Shown piece after piece: positions 17,243 through 27,671 of a stretch of DNA of 64,000 nt. The notes under the pieces are model-generated. The model was not told the origin of the DNA. It saw only the letters and a program-made list of their open reading frames with translations, and ran no database searches. The translations under genes and the position numbers were made by a program. Each line of letters begins with the position of its first letter. The first letter of the stretch is position 1. Source of the stretch: CAYWOS01 sp964459985. Its GTDB lineage: Bacteria > Bacillota > Clostridia > Christensenellales > Aristaeellaceae. The stretch spans positions 1 to 64,000 of the forward strand of contig CAYWOS010000006.1 in NCBI GenBank assembly GCA_964459985.1. The letters run 5' to 3'.

Positions 17243-18634
17243 TTATGCCTGCGATTCGGCGCGGGGATTGTACAGTCCGGCGACCGCCATCGCCTGCGCC
17301 AGCGTATCGACGCCGTGCAGCGTCACGCCCTCGACCGATTTAAGACGGGATGCGCTGTCGCGCGGGCACAGGATATGCGAAAACCCGAGACGCCGACATT
17401 CGATCGCGCGGCGCTCGAGGCGCGGAATGCCGCGAACCTCGCCCGCCAGCCCGACCTCGCCCATCACAGCCCAATCGGCGGGCAGCACGATGTCATGATA
17501 GGACGACGCCGCCGCGACGCACAGCGCGAGATCGGCCGCCGGCTCGGAGAGCGTCATGCCGCCGGCGACATTGACGTACACGTCGCGGTTGTACATTTTC
17601 AGCCCGGCGCGCTTTTCCATCACGGCGAGCAGCAGCATAACGCGCGAGAGATCCATGCCGTTGACGGTACGTCGCGGCACGGTATAGTAGGATTGCGCGA
17701 CAAGCGCCTGAATATCCATCAGCATGGGCTGCGATCCCTCGATGCCGCACAGCACGCACGAGCCGCTCGCGCCCTTGGCGCGCTGTGAAAGCAGCGTTTC
17801 GGATGCGTTCTCGACGGGCATGACGCCGCGCCCCGTCATCTCGAACACACCCAGCTCGTTGACCGAGCCGAAACGGTTCTTGACGGCGCGCAGCAGGCGG
17901 TATTCGTGCCGGTTGTCGCCCTCGAAGGACAGCACGACGTCGACCATGTGCTCGAGCACGCGCGGGCCGGCCAGCGCGCCTTCCTTGGTCACATGCCCGA
18001 TCAGGAACATGGCGCAGCCCGTCGTTTTGGCATAGCGCATGAGCAGCGAGGCGCACTCGCGCACCTGGCTCACGCTGCCCGGCGCGCTGCCCAGCTCGGG
18101 CCGGTACATGGTCTGGATCGAATCGATCACGCAGTATTCGGGCGCGCATTCGGTCAGCCGCTTCTCAATGGCGTCCATCGCGTTCTCCGACAGCACCATC
18201 ATATCGCCGTCGCCGACGTCAAGGCGCGCCGCGCGCAGTTTGATCTGCCGCGCGCTTTCCTCGCCGCTGATGTACAAAACGCGCCTGCCCTGCTTGGCAA
18301 GGTGGCTGCAAATCTGCAGCAGCAGCGTCGATTTGCCGATGCCCGGCGCGCCGCCGAACAGGAGCAGCGATCCTTCGACGACGCCGCCGCCCAGCACGCG
18401 GTCGATTTCCTCCGTGCCGGTGGAGGTATAGATCTGCTCGCCCGCCTCGACGTCGCGGATTCGGGCAATCGGCGCGCCCGTGCCGCCGCGCTGCTTGAGC
18501 GGCTTCTCCGCCGCCTGCGTCGGCGCGATCGTTTCGGTTATGGTGTTCCATCCGCCGCAATCGGGGCATTTGCCGAGCCAGCGCGGCGTTTCAAAGCCGC
18601 AGGACGAGCAGACAAATAGGCTTTTCGTTTTCAT
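17243..18634 (-). CDS. radA: DNA repair protein RadA (Sms)
   Basis: 463 residues. The order is a C4 zinc finger (CSSCGFETPRWLGKCPDC, residues 9-26), a RecA-like ATPase with Walker A GGAPGIGKST near 94-103, the RadA-specific KNRFG motif near 252-256, and a C-terminal Lon-protease-like domain (DVYVNVAGGMTLSEPAADLA near 345-364). RadA promotes branch migration in recombinational repair. Its ATG overlaps the tlyA stop by four bases, so it is translationally coupled as the third gene of dxs-tlyA-radA. Confidence 0.97.
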   Translation of the reverse strand: MKTKSLFVCSSCGFETPRWLGKCPDCGGWNTITETIAPTQAAEKPLKQRGGTGAPIARIRDVEAGEQIYTSTGTEEIDRVLGGGVVEGSLLLFGGAPGIGKSTLLLQICSHLAKQGRRVLYISGEESARQIKLRAARLDVGDGDMMVLSENAMDAIEKRLTECAPEYCVIDSIQTMYRPELGSAPGSVSQVRECASLLMRYAKTTGCAMFLIGHVTKEGALAGPRVLEHMVDVVLSFEGDNRHEYRLLRAVKNRFGSVNELGVFEMTGRGVMPVENASETLLSQRAKGASGSCVLCGIEGSQPMLMDIQALVAQSYYTVPRRTVNGMDLSRVMLLLAVMEKRAGLKMYNRDVYVNVAGGMTLSEPAADLALCVAAASSYHDIVLPADWAVMGEVGLAGEVRGIPRLERRAIECRRLGFSHILCPRDSASRLKSVEGVTLHGVDTLAQAMAVAGLYNPRAESQA

Positions 18635-19446
18635 AGCGCCCCCTTCGGTTCATGCAGCGCGCGGTGCGCGTCGGCAACCAGATCAAGGATTTCTTCGTCG
18701 GATACGGACGCGCCCTCGCCCGGCAGAATATCGGCGAGGAATTCGATGTTGCCCGCCGGCCCTTTGATGGGCGAATAGGTCGCCTGCGCGACATGCCAGC
18801 CAAACGACGGCGCGAAATCCCGGATTTCCTTGAGGACGCGGGCGTGGACGGCCGGGTCGCGCACCACGCCGTGCTTGCCCACATCCTTCCGTCCCGCCTC
18901 GAACTGCGGTTTGACCAGCGTGAGGAAGCGCCCGCCCTCGCCCATGATGGCGGCGGCGACGGGCAGGATCAGCCGGATCGATATGAAGGAAACGTCCATC
19001 ACCGTCAAATCAGGCTGACGATCGAATTGATCGCGCGTCAGCGCGCGCGCGTTGGTGCGCTCCATCACGGTGACGCGGGGATCGTTGCGCAGCGCCCAGT
19101 CAAACTGACCGTACCCCACGTCGATGGCGTAAACGTGCGCGGTGCCGTGGCGCAGCAGCACGTCGGTAAAGCCGCCCGCCGCCGCGCCGATATCCATGGC
19201 GACGCGCCCCGTTACGTCGGCGCGGAAGACCAGAACGGCGCGCTCGAGCTTGTGTCCGCCCCGGCTGACAAAGGCGTCCTGATCGCCGCGAACGGTGATT
19301 TCATCGGATTCCCCGACCGTTTCGGACGGCTTGAGAATCTTTCGCTCGCCGATATAGACGTTCCCCGCCATGATCAGCGCCTGTGCCTTTTCGCGGCTCG
19401 CCGCCAGCCCGCGCGCGACGATCGCGGCGTCAATTCGCGTTTTCAT
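18631..19446 (-). CDS. tlyA: TlyA family rRNA 2'-O-methyltransferase
   Basis: 271 residues. An N-terminal S4 RNA-binding domain (RIDAAIVARGLAASREKAQALI) is followed by an FtsJ-like methyltransferase domain with VSRGGHKLERA near 60-70, DIGAAAGGFTDVLL near 87-100 and VKPQFEAGR near 182. TlyA methylates ribosomal RNA riboses. I chose the ATG at 19446, with AGGAGG 7 bases upstream, over a TTG three bases earlier. It overlaps the end of dxs; dxs-tlyA adjacency is common in Firmicutes. Confidence 0.93.
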   Translation of the reverse strand: MKTRIDAAIVARGLAASREKAQALIMAGNVYIGERKILKPSETVGESDEITVRGDQDAFVSRGGHKLERAVLVFRADVTGRVAMDIGAAAGGFTDVLLRHGTAHVYAIDVGYGQFDWALRNDPRVTVMERTNARALTRDQFDRQPDLTVMDVSFISIRLILPVAAAIMGEGGRFLTLVKPQFEAGRKDVGKHGVVRDPAVHARVLKEIRDFAPSFGWHVAQATYSPIKGPAGNIEFLADILPGEGASVSDEEILDLVADAHRALHEPKGAL

Positions 19447-21280
19447 CAAGCGCCTCCTTGATCCGATCGGCGACAGCGCGCGCGTCGAGTCCGTACTTCA
19501 TGAGCAATTCGCGCCTCGCGCCGTGCGGCACGAAGGCGTCGAGTAGCGCGAAGATCGCCGCGGGCGGCGCGAACCGCTCCCGGACGGCCGCTTCCGCCGT
19601 CATCGCGCCGAATCCCGCCGAAATCACGTCCTCTTCCAGAACGAAGTACGGGGTTTCGAGCGATTTGAGCGTATGGAGATCGAGCGGTTTGACGGTCGAG
19701 CAGTTGTACACCGCCGATGAAACGCCGTCCACCGCGAGCATGTCCGCCGCCGCGAGCGCCGTTTCGCACATGGCGGAGAAAGTCAGGATCGCGCAGTCGC
19801 TCCCCTGCCGGATCGCGCGCCAGCGCCCGATTTGGAAGTCGGCTGCCGCCTGATCGGGCGTCTGATCTCTGGGATACAGGATCGCAACGGGCGAATCGGC
19901 GGCGACAGCGCAGGCGAGCGTTTGCTTGAGCTCCTCGGTATTCATCGGCGCGAGCACCGTCAGATTGGGCATGGCGTTCAGATACGCCAGCCCGAACACG
20001 CCCTGATGCGTCGCGCCGTCCTCGCCCACGACGCCATAGCGATCCATCAGAAAACAGACCGGCAGGTTTTGCAGGCAAACGTCGTTCAGCATCTGATCGT
20101 ACGCGCGCTGTAAAAAAGTGGTATAGACGGCGACAAAGGGACGCATGCCGGCGCTCGCCAGCCCCGCCGCCAGCGTAACGGCGTGCTCCTCGGCGATACC
20201 GACGTCGAAAATCCGCTCGGGAAACTCCTTGCGGAACGCCGAAAACCCCGTGCCGTTCGTCATGGCGGCGGTCACGGCGACGATTCTGCGATCCTTTCGC
20301 GCCATATCCCCGATAATCCCGGCGGCATACGCGCCGTTCCCGGGTCGGCAGGCCGTCAGCGGCCGTCCCGTGGCGACGTCGAAGGGCGCGGTGCCGTGGA
20401 AAACGTCGGGGCGCGTTTCCGCGGGCGCGTAGCCGCTCCCTTTTTGCGTGACGACATGGATGACCACCGGCTCGGAAAGCGCCTTGGCGCGGCGCAGCAC
20501 GCGCTCGAGCGCGTGAATGTCGTGCCCGTCGATGGGGCCCAGATACTTCATGCCGAAAAGCCTGAAAAAGCGGTCGCGCACGAACACGTTGCGAATGCCG
20601 TTCTTCACGCTCTGGAAAAAGCGGTACAGCGCTTTGCCGATAAAGGGAACGCGCAGCAGCGCTCGTGCGATCAGGCGCTTGACTTCGATCCAGCCCTTGC
20701 CCGCGCGCAGAAAGCTCAAATACTCGGAAACGGCGCCGACGTTTTTCGAGATGGACATCTTGTTGTCATTCAGGATAACAATGAGCGGCGTGCGCGTGTT
20801 GGACAGATCGTTGAGCGCCTCGTAGCACATGCCGCCCGTCAGCGCGCCGTCGCCGACCACCGCGACGATATGCTCGCGCGTGCCCTTGAGCTCGCGCGCC
20901 CGCGCCATGCCCAGCGCCGCCGAGAGCGCCGTCGAGGCGTGGCCGGTGGTGAAGCAGTCGTACTCGCTTTCGCCGCGCAGCGCAAAGCCGCTCACGCCGC
21001 CGCAGGAGCGCAGCGTGTCAAAACGCATACAGCGCCCCGTCAGCAGCTTATGCGCGTAGCATTGGTGCCCCACGTCGAACACGATTTTGTCCTCGGGACA
21101 CCTGAACACGCGGTGCAGCGCCAGCGTCAATTCGACCATGCCCAGATTGGAGGACAAATGTCCGCCCTTATGCGCCACGGTGCGGATGATCGTATCGCGG
21201 ATCTCCTGCGCAAGCGCCTTCAGCTCGTCCTGCGAAAGCCCCCGCAGATCCTCGGGACCGTTCAGTTCGTTCAGCTTCAT
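19430..21280 (-). CDS. dxs: 1-deoxy-D-xylulose-5-phosphate synthase
   Basis: 616 residues, a transketolase-type enzyme that makes DXP from pyruvate and glyceraldehyde 3-phosphate for isoprenoid, thiamine and pyridoxal synthesis. The thiamine-diphosphate site GDGALTGGMCYEALNDL is near 145-161, the TPP-binding Asn in NDNKMSIS near 174-181, the pyrimidine-domain signature DVGIAEEHAVTLAAGLA near 360-376, and DRYGVVGEDGATHQG near 410-424. It is the first gene of dxs-tlyA-radA. Confidence 0.97.
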   Translation of the reverse strand: MKLNELNGPEDLRGLSQDELKALAQEIRDTIIRTVAHKGGHLSSNLGMVELTLALHRVFRCPEDKIVFDVGHQCYAHKLLTGRCMRFDTLRSCGGVSGFALRGESEYDCFTTGHASTALSAALGMARARELKGTREHIVAVVGDGALTGGMCYEALNDLSNTRTPLIVILNDNKMSISKNVGAVSEYLSFLRAGKGWIEVKRLIARALLRVPFIGKALYRFFQSVKNGIRNVFVRDRFFRLFGMKYLGPIDGHDIHALERVLRRAKALSEPVVIHVVTQKGSGYAPAETRPDVFHGTAPFDVATGRPLTACRPGNGAYAAGIIGDMARKDRRIVAVTAAMTNGTGFSAFRKEFPERIFDVGIAEEHAVTLAAGLASAGMRPFVAVYTTFLQRAYDQMLNDVCLQNLPVCFLMDRYGVVGEDGATHQGVFGLAYLNAMPNLTVLAPMNTEELKQTLACAVAADSPVAILYPRDQTPDQAAADFQIGRWRAIRQGSDCAILTFSAMCETALAAADMLAVDGVSSAVYNCSTVKPLDLHTLKSLETPYFVLEEDVISAGFGAMTAEAAVRERFAPPAAIFALLDAFVPHGARRELLMKYGLDARAVADRIKEALDENAN

Positions 21281-21373
21281 TACATGCTCCGGATATCTTC
21301 ATACGCCGACCGCGCGGACGGACGGCCTGCCCGCTTCGCGCCGATCGGCCGGGAATTCTTCTGACACCCGGAT

Positions 21374-21402
21374 AGTATACCACGTTTCCGGCGCCGTGTC
21401 GA
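21374..21402 (-). promoter_or_regulatory. Sigma-A promoter of dxs-tlyA-radA
   Basis: Minus strand -35 TCGACA, 17-base spacer, -10 TATACT, about 95 bases before the dxs ATG. Confidence 0.7.
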
Positions 21403-21535
21403 TGGAGAACGCCGGGGACGGGCGTTATTTTACAGTCCCGCCGCGAGAAATGTAAAAAATCGCGGAAGGGCAGGATTTTGCCCGCGAAAATGAGAAATAG
21501 AATGTGGATTGTTTTACTCCCTTGGAGGTAGACGC

Positions 21536-23323
21536 ATGAAGTGTCCCCAATGCGGCCATTGGAATCGCGCGTCGTTCCCGCGCTGCTTTCGCTGCGGCGC
21601 GCCGCTCGAACCCGATCAGACCGCGCGGACCGATTGGCAGTCCGATTTAGGCGATAATCCGGCGGAAAAGATCTACGCGCACGCGGACGAAGACGGCGAG
21701 TTCACGGGCGGCACCGACGCGCGCGACAAGCTCGCCGTCGAAATGGAACGCTTTGTCGAGCGCAAAACGCGCGGCGAGGAAATGCAGCGCCGTCTGCGCG
21801 AGCACGGCTCGGAGCAGGGCATCGCGCCAAGCGGCAGAACGGTGCAGTCGCTGACCGGGCGCAGCGATATTTTCACAAAGCCGCAGCGCATCCATTACGT
21901 TTCCGACGAACAGATCGAGGGCGACGTGCGCCCCGACGCCATCCGCGTCGTGCCGCAGCAGGTCATCGATTACGACGAGTTCGCCAATGACGAGGCCGAT
22001 CCTGCGACGCGCCGCCGCCGCGCCATGAATCTGACGAAAAAGAACATGCGCGTGCCGCGCATGCTCGGCAAATGGCGCTTTCTGCGCCTGATCGCGCTGC
22101 TGATCGCCGCCGCCTCGATCGGCGTCATCGGATACCGTTTTGTGCTTGTTCCCTATGTTCTTGATCAGCGCGAGCCGACCCTTCAGGAGCAGACCAGCGT
22201 GACGCCCTCCATTCTGGACGACAAGGCGGCGCACACCATCCGCATTCCGGGCGAGGAAGGCTCGTCCATCTACATCATGAAGCTCGGCGATCAAATCGTC
22301 ACGGGCGGCTACGCCACCTTCGAGGTGCCCGATTATCTGTGGTACGAGGACGAGCAGGGCGTCACGGCGGAAACGGCGGAAGCCGTTTTGCAGCCTTATC
22401 TGCGCACCGGCTACGGCGAGCAAAAACCGCTCGGCGTGATCCGTTATACCGTGGATATCCCGCTCTCGCCGCTCACGCTCGTCAATCCCGACGTCGAGTA
22501 CCTCGAGGTTCCCTCGGGTAAATCGGTATACAATATTCAAATTCTCGTCGAGAAGAACAGCACCGTTCTCGTCAACGGCGAGGATCTGACCGACCTGGTC
22601 AACACGCAGGACGGCCTGATCTCCTATAACGCCACCGTTCAGCCCATCGGCGAAAACGTTTTTACCATTGTCACACGATGCCAGTACTACCGCGAGAACA
22701 GCAAAACCATCACACTGTACCGCAAGCCCCAGCAGATCCAGCTCGACTTCGCCGCCGACCTCGCCACGCGCCATGAAACGAGCGAGATGAATATCAAGGC
22801 GACGACGCTGGCGCAGGCGCACGTCAACATCATCACGCCGCACAAGAATTTCGACGATACCCTGCTCGCCTCGACGGGCGCGTTTTCCTTCACCGCCGTG
22901 TTCGACAAGATCGGCAACAACACCATCACCATCGAAGTGTCGTATCCCGGCAAGGAAACCTCGGTGTATGATCTAGACATGTATTATCTCCCCTTCGCCA
23001 CCGAATACACAAGAAAGGCGTGGGGAATGGACGCCTTCGGCTATTCGGACTTCCTCAACAACGCTACCACGCGCATCAACAACACGCAGATTTACGAGTG
23101 CATCGGCGTGATCACCGAAATCATGACGAACAAGCCGCAGCTCGCCATCATGGAGACCAGCAAGGTCGAGGGCGTTTCGCGCACCATCCTGATTGAAAAC
23201 CTGACCACCGACACATGGGAGCTTGGCAAGCGCTATCGCGTGTACGCCGACGCCTACGGCGTGTACAACGGCATGCCGCGATTGGTGGCGCGTTATACCT
23301 ACGCGCCCAGGGCGTCGGACTGA
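21536..23323 (+). CDS. Zinc-ribbon single-pass membrane protein with large extracellular region, function unknown
   Basis: 595 residues from the ATG at 21536 (TTGGAGG upstream). The N-terminus is a four-cysteine zinc ribbon (CPQC at 3-6, CFRC at 17-20). A charged cytosolic linker (30-180) precedes one membrane helix (about 183-208) and a 390-residue beta-rich extracellular part that contains PEGA/Ig-like stretches (VLVNGEDLTDLVN, STGAFSFTAVFD). This architecture, a cytosolic zinc ribbon with extracellular repeats, is common among uncharacterised Clostridia proteins. It is monocistronic and followed by an unusual repeat element. Confidence 0.7.
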   Translation: MKCPQCGHWNRASFPRCFRCGAPLEPDQTARTDWQSDLGDNPAEKIYAHADEDGEFTGGTDARDKLAVEMERFVERKTRGEEMQRRLREHGSEQGIAPSGRTVQSLTGRSDIFTKPQRIHYVSDEQIEGDVRPDAIRVVPQQVIDYDEFANDEADPATRRRRAMNLTKKNMRVPRMLGKWRFLRLIALLIAAASIGVIGYRFVLVPYVLDQREPTLQEQTSVTPSILDDKAAHTIRIPGEEGSSIYIMKLGDQIVTGGYATFEVPDYLWYEDEQGVTAETAEAVLQPYLRTGYGEQKPLGVIRYTVDIPLSPLTLVNPDVEYLEVPSGKSVYNIQILVEKNSTVLVNGEDLTDLVNTQDGLISYNATVQPIGENVFTIVTRCQYYRENSKTITLYRKPQQIQLDFAADLATRHETSEMNIKATTLAQAHVNIITPHKNFDDTLLASTGAFSFTAVFDKIGNNTITIEVSYPGKETSVYDLDMYYLPFATEYTRKAWGMDAFGYSDFLNNATTRINNTQIYECIGVITEIMTNKPQLAIMETSKVEGVSRTILIENLTTDTWELGKRYRVYADAYGVYNGMPRLVARYTYAPRASD

Positions 23324-23363
23324 CGGGATACGGTATTGAGTAACGGATCGGCTTACCGCAAAC

Positions 23364-23615
23364 CCCGGTCGTTCCTCCCGGGGATGCAACGAAGGGGCGG
23401 AGCTCCTTCGTTTCTCATCCGAAACCAGCGACATGCGCGGTGGTTTCGGAACGATTTTCCGCAGAAAATCGATTCCTTACGCGTTTTTCCGGCCGCGCGG
23501 CAAAGCCGCGCAGGAAAAACGTGCAAGCCGCAAAAATGAAGGATTCATTTTTGCGGAGGGTGTCGGCTTTGCCGACACCCTGAGGGCTGCCGCGCGATAC
23601 TTGGCGCGGCAGCCC
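23364..23615 (-). repeat. Multi-hairpin intergenic repeat element, copy 1
   Basis: A 162-base core (23364-23525) is followed by hairpins A (23530-23554), B (23558-23580) and C (23584-23615). The core is almost identical, in inverted orientation, to 53911-54071. It contains four of its own hairpins: GAAGG/CCTTC, CCGAAACCA/TGGTTTCGG, GATTTTC/GAAAATC and GCGCGGC/GCCGCGC. Read on the minus strand the order after the stop codon of the 23657-24853 gene is C, B, A, core. Hairpin C followed by CTTTT may also terminate the plus-strand gene that ends at 23323. The whole interval 23324-23656 has no credible gene. Confidence 0.85.
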
Positions 23616-23656
23616 CTTTTCGTGGTCGGATGTTCTACAAGCCATGATTCCCGATA

Positions 23657-24853
23657 TTACTTCGTTTTGACCGTAAACGTCGCGCTTCCCTCGGTCGGCT
23701 CGCCGATCTCGCCGTTCACGAAGGGATAAACCCGATACTTTGCGCGGAGCGTCAGCGTGCCGTCGGCGGCGGTGCTCTTGGCAAGCGCGTCGCGCACGCT
23801 TTGCGCGTCGGCGATCATTTGATCCGTTTCTTCCCGCAACGGTTCGGAGGGCGCGGCGGGCGTCTCCCAATCCGCCGTCACGGGCGCGGCGTCGGCGGCG
23901 AACAGTTTTCTCTGGGTGTCGGGACCCGCCACGCCGTCGGCGGTCAGCCCGTTCTTCTTCTGGAAAACCGTCAGGCAAAGCGTCACCTCGCCGTCGTACT
24001 CGCCGTTCAGATATCCGTTGTAATAGCCCAGATCGGACAGGCGCTGCTGTATGCGCAGCACCTCCGCGCCCTTGTCGCCCTCGCGGCGCGTTTCATAAGC
24101 GGCGGCGTCCGTTTCCGCCGGCTGCGCCTCCGCATACCGCGCCTTGATTGCCTCGGGATCGGCAAGGCTCAGATCGTACTTGTAGACGAAGATCGCCGCG
24201 CCGTCCTCGCCGACAAAGGCGTCGTAGCTCTCACCGGGCAGCGTCACATCGGTATCGCCGATCAGGAGATCGCTTTCGAAATCCACCAGCAGCAGCCGCT
24301 TCGTCGGGTCGTTCATGACATCCTCGGGCAAGCCGAAGCCATTTTTCGTCATCAGCCAATGCTCGGTGCGGATTTCGGGATCGTCCGGGTCGAGCGCGTC
24401 GGCGCACGCGCCGTCGGGGTCGAGATTCCAGAGGGGATAGATTTCGAACTTTTTGTCGTCCTCGGGGCGCGCCGCCATACTCACGGTGAATACGCCCTTT
24501 TCTGCCGCCCACGCGTAGTCCTGCACGACGGCGGAGACAAGTCCCGCCGCGTCGGGGCTGACATCCTGCGGCACGTCGGTGGTCAGGTTGTCCATGATCG
24601 CGCGATAGGTTTCCGGCTCGTTCTCCTTGAGCGCGGTAAAGCGGTTGTCGTAGTACCATGGCTGCCCCTGATAGATCACGGCGTAGGCGATGCCGCAGAG
24701 CATGAGCGTGAGCATCGCGGCGACGAGCGCCGTGCGGTATGTGAACTTTTTCATGGGTTTCTCCTCCTCGAATGCGCGGAGCGCGTCGTCGATATGAGCG
24801 GTGAAAACCGCCGGGGTCGCGCCGAACGCGCGGTCAAGATCCTCACGTTTCAT
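23657..24853 (-). CDS. Putative membrane anti-sigma factor with peptidoglycan-binding domain
   Basis: 398 residues. A 35-residue cytosolic N-terminus is followed by one membrane helix (about 42-62), an extracellular region (70-255) without a recognised fold, and a PG_binding_1 domain near 258-320 (GDKGAEVLRIQQRLSDLGYY ... DGVAGPDTQRKLF), then an extracellular tail. It starts inside the last codons of the ECF sigma gene (11-base overlap, AGGAGG within sigma). Position and topology suggest the cognate anti-sigma factor, with the wall-binding domain as the sensor. That is inference; no classical anti-sigma motif is seen. Confidence 0.65.
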   Translation of the reverse strand: MKREDLDRAFGATPAVFTAHIDDALRAFEEEKPMKKFTYRTALVAAMLTLMLCGIAYAVIYQGQPWYYDNRFTALKENEPETYRAIMDNLTTDVPQDVSPDAAGLVSAVVQDYAWAAEKGVFTVSMAARPEDDKKFEIYPLWNLDPDGACADALDPDDPEIRTEHWLMTKNGFGLPEDVMNDPTKRLLLVDFESDLLIGDTDVTLPGESYDAFVGEDGAAIFVYKYDLSLADPEAIKARYAEAQPAETDAAAYETRREGDKGAEVLRIQQRLSDLGYYNGYLNGEYDGEVTLCLTVFQKKNGLTADGVAGPDTQRKLFAADAAPVTADWETPAAPSEPLREETDQMIADAQSVRDALAKSTAADGTLTLRAKYRVYPFVNGEIGEPTEGSATFTVKTK

Positions 24854-25331
24854 CCTCGAACACCTCCTGCTGTTGCAGCTGCTCCCGCAGCTTGTCCTTG
24901 GCGCGGTGCAAGCGATTTTTCACCGTCCCCTGCGGCAGCGTCATCATGCCGGCGATCTCCCGAATGGAATAGCCGTCGAGATAGAACAGCGCGAGCGGCA
25001 CGCGGTACTTGGCGTCCAGCGCGCGCAGCGCCTCCTTCAGCTCGTCGCGCGGCGCGGCACTGCGCTCCGGTACGGGCTCGGGGATCTCCTGAACGGGCGT
25101 GACGCGCTTGAGCCGCTTCCTTTCGTCCTTGCAGACGTTGATGACGACGCGCGTCAGCCATGTGCGGAAAAACCGCTCGTCCCGGATCGTGTTCCGCTTC
25201 GCCCACGCGCGGAGCAGCGCTTCCTGCACCGCGTCCGCCGCGTCGTGATCGCTCGGGACATAGCTTCTCGCCACGCGATACAGCGATCGCTCCGCCGCCT
25301 TGACCTCCTCGGTAAAAAACTGCTTGTCCAT
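24843..25331 (-). CDS. ECF-subfamily RNA polymerase sigma factor
   Basis: 162 residues with only regions 2 and 4. Region 2 reads LYRVARSYVPSDHDAADAVQEALLRAWAKRNTIRD ... FRTWLTRVVINVCKDERKR; region 4 reads LPLALFYLDGYSIREIAGMMTLPQGTVKNRLHRAKDKLRE with small variations. It probably directs a cell-envelope stress regulon together with the membrane protein that overlaps its 3' end. A candidate self-promoter with ECF character lies upstream. Confidence 0.93.
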   Translation of the reverse strand: MDKQFFTEEVKAAERSLYRVARSYVPSDHDAADAVQEALLRAWAKRNTIRDERFFRTWLTRVVINVCKDERKRLKRVTPVQEIPEPVPERSAAPRDELKEALRALDAKYRVPLALFYLDGYSIREIAGMMTLPQGTVKNRLHRAKDKLREQLQQQEVFEDET

Positions 25332-25377
25332 GACGTCCTCGGTTCGTTTGAATTCAACGTTGATTCACCCATTAGAA

Positions 25378-25401
25378 GACGAAAGGGCGCGAAAGGTTGC
25401 A
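25378..25401 (-). promoter_or_regulatory. Candidate ECF-type autoregulated promoter
   Basis: On the minus strand TGCAACC (-35, AAC core) is followed after 13 bases by CGTC (-10), the pattern of Firmicute ECF promoters. It lies about 47 bases before the sigma start codon, so the sigma/anti-sigma operon probably activates itself. Confidence 0.6.
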
Positions 25402-25454
25402 TAAGCGCAAAAAGAATATTCTGCATCGGAAAAAAGGCACACAATGAAAGAGCC

Positions 25455-25473
25455 GCCGCGCGTAACGCGCGGC
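25455..25473 (-). terminator. Hairpin after pckA
   Basis: GCCGCGCG pairs with CGCGCGGC around a 3-base loop, then GGCTCTTTC on the minus strand. The T-tract is poor. Confidence 0.5.
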
Positions 25474-25492
25474 AGCCCGTGAAACAGATCGA

Positions 25493-27070
<1,578 letters not shown>

Positions 27071-27514
27071 GGTGCGCCTCCTGATTTTTCTTCCCGGAAG
27101 CCCTCCGGCAGGGCGCGGTCGACTCTTAAAAATAAGATAACCAATCTTGCCCCATTTCTAATCATTCTACGCAACCTTTGTTTTTCCTGCAAATCGATTT
27201 TCTTTTTTTCTATCTTTTACATTTTTTCGACTTTTTCTGCGCGGAAGCGGGCAAACGACGCGATCAACGGAGCAAAAACGAACAACGCTCGGAAAAGCGA
27301 TGCGAAAAAGAGCGCGAAAGGAAGTGCGGCACGGGAAACAGGCGGAGGAATGAAGGAACGACGGAGAAGGATCTGCAATCGGAAACGATCGGCGCGGAAG
27401 CAGGCACACGGAACAACAGACGGTGAAATGAAGGAACGGCGCGGAAGCAAGCGTATACGGCGGCGCAGATGCGAGGAGTGAAAGGCGGTATATGTTAGGA
27501 AACACGGCAACAAC

Positions 27515-27648
27515 CCGCCGGAATGTCCCGACGAGTTCATCGAAAACCGCGAAATCAGGACACGGAAACCGCCGGAATGTCCCGACAGGTTCATCGAAAA
27601 CCGTGAAATCGGTGCAAAGAAAAACCCGCCGGGCTGTCCCGACGGGTT
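27515..27648 (-). repeat. Tandem array of three terminator-like units behind rplS
   Basis: Units start at 27515, 27569 and 27626 (periods 54 and 57) and share CCGCCGG...TGTCCCGAC.GGTTC. Only the unit next to rplS forms a strong hairpin; the outer two keep the sequence with mismatches in the stem. Confidence 0.8.
27621..27648 (-). terminator. Rho-independent terminator of rplS
   Basis: AACCCGTCGGG pairs with CCCGGCGGGTT (one mismatch) around ACAG and is followed by TT and then T-rich sequence on the minus strand. Confidence 0.8.
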
Positions 27649-27671
27649 CTGTGGATTTCTCTTTTCGCGAG

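Larger units (their letters stand above)
27071..27671. other. 601-base gene-free interval between pckA and rplS
   Basis: The interval holds the pckA upstream region, then 27220-27480, a strongly purine-rich stretch (G/A on the plus strand) with scattered partial repeats such as AATGAAGGAACG at 27349 and 27427 and GGCGCGGAAGCA at 27391 and 27438. It ends with a tandem array of terminator-like units. Open frames across it (82 residues plus, 205 minus) are low-complexity and lack credible starts. Confidence 0.6.

Noticed and set aside
23324..23656. Small protein gene between the zinc-ribbon gene and the anti-sigma gene
   Set aside because: The only frames here are built from the hairpin repeat and lack ribosome sites.
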